Of a stretch of 64,000 nt of DNA, positions 60,295 to 64,000 are shown piece by piece. Numbering within the stretch: position 1 is the first letter of the stretch; each line of letters begins with the position of its first letter. The notes beneath the pieces are model-generated. The model saw only the letters and a program-made list of their open reading frames with translations, was not told where the DNA came from and ran no database searches. The position numbers and the translations under genes are program-made. The DNA is from Erysipelotrichaceae bacterium (GTDB lineage Bacteria > Bacillota_I > Bacilli_A > Erysipelotrichales > Erysipelotrichaceae), in the NCBI GenBank assembly GCA_017442805.1, contig JAFRZA010000033.1, positions 62,001-126,000 on the forward strand, in the 5' to 3' direction.

Positions 60295-61642
60295 AGAAAA
60301 CTTTCTGCTCGACGTGCCGAGCGTCGACGAATTAAGACCCAAGATCCTCGATTACCGTCAGCAGGACAGACTGCTGGACAGCTGGCTGGTGAAGAGACTC
60401 GATCAGGTACTGCCGCTGGTCATGAAGAGAAGCGGCATCGACTGCTGGGTCGTCTGTAACAATGAATACAACGAGGAGCCGGTCTTCTGGACCCTCGCTC
60501 CGCGTTCTCTGATAACGGCAAGAAGACTGACGATACTGGTCTTCCATCTCAGGGATGACGGCACGGTGGACAGGATGTCCCTGACCCACCCGGTACCGGT
60601 CATCGGCGATTACTACCGGCCGATGTGGCTCAACCCCAAGGGACAGTCCTGGGGAGAATCGAAGATCCTCAACCCCAACGCTCCGGCCAGTGAGCAGAAG
60701 GGCGAGGGCGAGACCCAGATGGAATGTCTGGCCCGGGTTTTGAAGGAACTCAACCCGAAGGTCATCGGTCTGGACTTCTCCGAGGACTTTGCCTTTGCGG
60801 ACGGCCTGAGCCATACGCTTTATAAGCAGATGATGGAAGTCTTTGACGATGAGCAGAAGGCCAAGATCGTTTCCGCCGAGAAAGTCGTCGTCGGCTGGAT
60901 GGAAACGAGGATCGACGAGGAAATGGATGCCTATTTCGGCATCATGCAGATCGCTCACGCGATGATCGCGGAAGCCTTCTCCTCCAAGGTCATTCTGCCG
61001 GGGGTCACGACTAACGAAGACGTCAAGTACTGGATGATGCAGAAGACGGTGGACCTGGGATTCCGTCCCTGGTTCGATTACGAAGTGTCGGTCAGAAGGG
61101 CCGGCGTCGGTGAGGTCAGCGGCGAGACCGTGATCCGCCCGGGAGACATCCTGCACTGCGATGTCGGCTTCCGCTATCTGAATCTGTGCACCGATACCCA
61201 GGAAAACGCCTACGTTCTGAAGCCCGATGAAACCGACGCTCCGGAGGAACTGAAACAGGTCATGGCCACGGTCAACCGTTTCCAGGACATTACCATCGGC
61301 GAATTCCGGATCGGACGCACCGGTAACGAGATCCTGGCGGCTTCCCTTAAAAAGGCCAGGGAAGAGGGCATCGTTCCCTGTCTGTATACTCATCCGATCG
61401 GCTTCAACGGCCACGCAGCCGGACCGACCATCGGTCTGTGGGACAAGCAGGGCGGCGTTGAGGGAAACGGCGATTACCCGATGTATGACAACACGGCCTA
61501 CTCTCTGGAACTCAACGTCAAATGCCCGGTCGAAAGCTGGGGCGTGGAACTGACCTTCGGAGCGGAGACCGATGTCCTGGTCAGAGGCGGGAAAGTCTAT
61601 TTCCTGGCCGGAAGACAGGACCGCTTCCATCTCGTAAAGTAG
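60281..61642 (+). CDS. M24 family peptidase (Xaa-Pro aminopeptidase-like)
   Basis: 453 aa, longer than the other two M24 proteins by a different N-terminal domain of about 220 residues. The catalytic domain has HCDVGFRYLNLCTDTQENAYVL (two Asp near 285-300), His in FNGHAAGPTIG near 372, and Glu in LELNV near 408 and AETDVL near 428. The second Asp context (CTDTQ) is unusual. Overlaps the gmk-like gene by 14 nt and is 3 nt before the MFS gene. Confidence 0.85.
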   Translation: MEISRENFLLDVPSVDELRPKILDYRQQDRLLDSWLVKRLDQVLPLVMKRSGIDCWVVCNNEYNEEPVFWTLAPRSLITARRLTILVFHLRDDGTVDRMSLTHPVPVIGDYYRPMWLNPKGQSWGESKILNPNAPASEQKGEGETQMECLARVLKELNPKVIGLDFSEDFAFADGLSHTLYKQMMEVFDDEQKAKIVSAEKVVVGWMETRIDEEMDAYFGIMQIAHAMIAEAFSSKVILPGVTTNEDVKYWMMQKTVDLGFRPWFDYEVSVRRAGVGEVSGETVIRPGDILHCDVGFRYLNLCTDTQENAYVLKPDETDAPEELKQVMATVNRFQDITIGEFRIGRTGNEILAASLKKAREEGIVPCLYTHPIGFNGHAAGPTIGLWDKQGGVEGNGDYPMYDNTAYSLELNVKCPVESWGVELTFGAETDVLVRGGKVYFLAGRQDRFHLVK

Positions 61643-61645
61643 AAA

Positions 61646-62836
61646 ATGAAAAGGAATCCGATACTGCGTCTGCTGATCATGAACGCCATTTACTCCCTGG
61701 TGGCGAATTTCGCCCACCCGGTAGAGCCGACGTTCTATCAGCAGCTGGGCCTTCCCGATTACATTTTCGGCGTCGCCTTTGCCTCGATGGCTACTGCGAT
61801 CTTTCTGTTCTCGCCGTTCTGGAACAAGGTGGCGGACAGGATCGGTCCCAACCGGGTGCTGACGCTTTCCTATATCGGCTACGGCTTCGGTCAGCTGTAT
61901 TTCTTCTTCTTTTCCGACAGCGTTGCGGATGTCGTGGTGGCCAGGCTGTTTGCCGGCGCCTTCATCGGCGGCATCAGCGTCTCCCACATTCTCTACATCC
62001 TGGAAAACGCGGAAAACGAAAACAAGGGGTCCGCGCTGGCGGCGATGGCAACGGTCAACGCCATCTTCAGCGCCTTCGGCTACCTGGTCGGAGGACTGCT
62101 GGGCGATGTTTCGCTGAAGCTCTGCCTGGGAATTGAAGTCGCCGGTCTGTGGCTGCTTTCTCCGCTGCACTTTCTTCTTCTGAAGGACGTTCCGCGCAGC
62201 GGCGAAGAGACGCGGCCGGGCCAGCTGCTCAGAGACGCCAACCCCCTGAAGGCCTTCATTCTGCCGAAGAAGGACCTCAGCCGGGCCTTCGTATTATTCC
62301 TGATGGTCTGCATGCTGACCAGCTTCGCTTCGGTCTGTTATGAGCAGTGCTTCAATTACTTCATCAAGGACCAGTACGGCTTTCCGCCCTCCTATAACGG
62401 CTATCTCAAGGGCGGCGTGGGCATCATAACGCTGATCGCCAATTCGACGATCTGCCGCTATCTGCTCAACCGGACTGACATCAGCCGCTCGACCATCTAC
62501 GTTCTGTGCATCTGCGTGGTGATGATGACCGGCATCGTTCTGATCAACGCCGTGGTGCCTTTCATCATTCTCAACGTCGTCTTCTTCGGCTTTAACGCGG
62601 TCTACAAGCCGCTGCTGCAGTCGATGCTTAACGGTTTTTCCCGGAAATCAGAGAGTCCGGTGGTAGGAGTGTACAACTCCATTTCCAACATCGGAACCAT
62701 TGTCGGTTCTCTGGTTTCAGGCTTTGTCTATGAAGTCTCACCGCGCGGCTCCTTCGTCTACTCGACGGTCGCCTTCATCCTGGCGGCGGGCTGCAGCAGC
62801 GCTCTGGCCAAGACCGGGGAAACAAACACACGGTAG
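61646..62836 (+). CDS. MFS transporter
   Basis: 396 aa with 12 predicted membrane helices in two halves of six. The loop 2-3 motif reads NKVADRIGPNRVL near residue 60, a version of the MFS A-motif. The central loop near 185-215 is charged. Substrate unknown; position between two M24 peptidases suggests peptide or amino acid movement, but drug efflux is equally possible by sequence. Confidence 0.85.
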   Translation: MKRNPILRLLIMNAIYSLVANFAHPVEPTFYQQLGLPDYIFGVAFASMATAIFLFSPFWNKVADRIGPNRVLTLSYIGYGFGQLYFFFFSDSVADVVVARLFAGAFIGGISVSHILYILENAENENKGSALAAMATVNAIFSAFGYLVGGLLGDVSLKLCLGIEVAGLWLLSPLHFLLLKDVPRSGEETRPGQLLRDANPLKAFILPKKDLSRAFVLFLMVCMLTSFASVCYEQCFNYFIKDQYGFPPSYNGYLKGGVGIITLIANSTICRYLLNRTDISRSTIYVLCICVVMMTGIVLINAVVPFIILNVVFFGFNAVYKPLLQSMLNGFSRKSESPVVGVYNSISNIGTIVGSLVSGFVYEVSPRGSFVYSTVAFILAAGCSSALAKTGETNTR

Positions 62837-62864
62837 GCAGCAGGCTTACCGGAAAGGGGAAACT

Positions 62865-64000
62865 ATGATTATCAGCGAGAGAAGAAAGAAGTGTTTTGCG
62901 GAATTTCAGAAAACCGGCCTGGACGGCATCCTGTTTGCCGGAGGAGCCAATTTCCAGTATCTGGCGGAGTGCACGTCCTATTTCTGGCAGCGCTACTGCT
63001 TCAACCTGGATGTTCCGGTGGCCGGATCGCACATCATTCCGGAAGTCATGATCTACATGAACCGGGAAGGAAAGACGACCATTCTGACCATTCCCTCAAA
63101 GAAGGATCACTTTGATACAACTAAAAATGACGTTGTCGTCAGCTACATGGACCAGTTTGAAGACGAACTGCGCCACATCGTCGACGACAGGCGCATCGGC
63201 ATCGGCCGGGACTGCGACGAATGGTTTGTCCGCACATTGAAGGAAGTCGATCCCGAGATTCAGACCTGCAGTGTTGAAACCATCTTTGACGGTATCCGCC
63301 GCATCAAGGACGAAAAGGAAATCGAGCAGATGAGAAAACTCGGCAGGTTCACCGATGATGCCGTCATGTACGTAGTCAGACACATGCATGAGGGAATGAC
63401 GATGTTTGAATGCGAAAGAGGGATCATCGATTATGGTCTGACCCATGGCATTCAGGACCTGTCCTTCCCGCCGACCTGCGGTTTCAAGACCAGAGGCACG
63501 AAGAACGCCGAAAACATCGAACCCTTTGAACCGGAAAGAAAGCTGGTCGAGGGAACGATGGTAGCCTTTGACATCGGCTACATGGATCAGGGCTACTGTT
63601 CCGACTGGGGCCGGTCCGTCTACTGGGGCAAGGCTCCGGAACTGGTCAGAAAGGGCTATGAAGCGCTTCAGGCCGCGGAATGTTACATGGTCTCCCAGAT
63701 CAGACCGGGCGTTACCAGCTTCGGCGATCTCTACGATCTGATCTGCGACAAGGCTGAACAACTGGGCTATTACGATTACCTGCGCTTCAAGCGCGATGAA
63801 CCGGGCGGAAACGGCCACCACATCGGATCGGAAGTACACGAAGTACCCTTCCTGATTCCGGGAACGGACCTGATTCTGCAGCCGGGGATGATCTTCTGCA
63901 GCGAACCGAAGATGTTCTTCCCCAATGAGGGATACATGCGGGTCGAGGACATGATCCTGGTCACCGATACCGGGGCGGAATTCCTCACCAATTTCCCGCG
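62865..64000 (+). CDS. M24 family aminopeptidase P / Xaa-Pro peptidase (3' end cut off)
   Basis: 378 codons present and the frame is open at the window edge; by comparison with the 381-aa paralogue at 51263 only a few residues are missing. The ligand set matches: Asp in AFDIGYM and CSDWG, His in GHHIG, Glu in CSEPK and RVEDM. The N-terminus MIISERRKKC is like the paralogue's MISERRKKC, so the two arose by duplication. Ribosome site GGAAAGGGGA. Confidence 0.92.
   Translation, partial: MIISERRKKCFAEFQKTGLDGILFAGGANFQYLAECTSYFWQRYCFNLDVPVAGSHIIPEVMIYMNREGKTTILTIPSKKDHFDTTKNDVVVSYMDQFEDELRHIVDDRRIGIGRDCDEWFVRTLKEVDPEIQTCSVETIFDGIRRIKDEKEIEQMRKLGRFTDDAVMYVVRHMHEGMTMFECERGIIDYGLTHGIQDLSFPPTCGFKTRGTKNAENIEPFEPERKLVEGTMVAFDIGYMDQGYCSDWGRSVYWGKAPELVRKGYEALQAAECYMVSQIRPGVTSFGDLYDLICDKAEQLGYYDYLRFKRDEPGGNGHHIGSEVHEVPFLIPGTDLILQPGMIFCSEPKMFFPNEGYMRVEDMILVTDTGAEFLTNFP

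Noticed and set aside
60332-62170. 612-codon open frame on the minus strand
   Set aside because: It lies fully antisense to the M24 and MFS genes, which have clear motifs and ribosome sites; the translation matches no family and follows from the codon bias of the real genes.

Overview
The window is a gene-dense stretch of a Bacillota (Firmicutes) chromosome with GC content judged by eye at a little over 50%. The genes point that way: strong AGGAGG-type ribosome sites, a DarA/PstA-type cyclic-di-AMP receptor, DUF951 next to ychF, zinc-type L31, an ECF pantothenate transporter with type III pantothenate kinase, and an Ula-type PTS. An Erysipelotrichia-like gut anaerobe is my best guess, from gene content only. 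I saw no prophage, insertion sequence, CRISPR array, rRNA or tRNA.

Layout. 1-4.3 kb: a heterodimeric ABC exporter (one half cut by the window edge) and a divergent two-gene ABC system. 4.3-7.7 kb: housekeeping run dtd, DUF951, ychF, c-di-AMP receptor, bactofilin and nanE. 7.7-10.6 kb: a methionine ABC transporter operon with an unusual leader and an unusual binding protein. 10.7-21.8 kb: mostly minus strand, with DUF4236, prmC, prfA, a DUF4349 lipoprotein, a phosphoesterase, two nucleoside hydrolases (one truncated), a Castor/Pollux-type channel, rpmE, coaX-panT and deoC. 21.8-30.4 kb: small enzymes (P-loop kinase, esterase, MazG-like and dUTPase, hydrolase, flavin reductase-like, PfkB-like, ispF, second deoC, GH36 alpha-galactosidase). 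30.5-33.3 kb: copper export. 34.1-40.6 kb: Ula-type PTS, two tandem TalC-type transaldolases and a split transketolase, a probable pentose or sugar-acid route. 41-49 kb: a GNAT gene behind a leader RNA, aldo/keto reductase, uridine kinase-like protein, MetRS, GluRS, LD-carboxypeptidase and HAD phosphatase. 49-64 kb: peptide use, with an S9 peptidase, three M24 peptidases, OppBCDFA, PepD, a guanylate kinase-like protein and an MFS carrier.

Main discoveries. (1) The methionine transporter operon is preceded by a 24-codon leader ORF in which 7 of 11 consecutive residues are Met. It is followed by a mutually exclusive antiterminator and terminator pair, which reads as a classical ribosome-mediated methionine attenuator in place of the S-box or T-box usual in this phylum. 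(2) The MetQ-like lipoprotein of that operon is circularly permuted: the family's C-terminal half comes first and the N-terminal half second. Other points of note are an embedded CopZ start inside copA, a Cys-less HMA protein beside it, a Met-Pro-stop leader ahead of the GNAT gene, several apparently leaderless mRNAs, a MetRS with KASSS in place of KMSKS, and several enzyme homologues with altered key residues.
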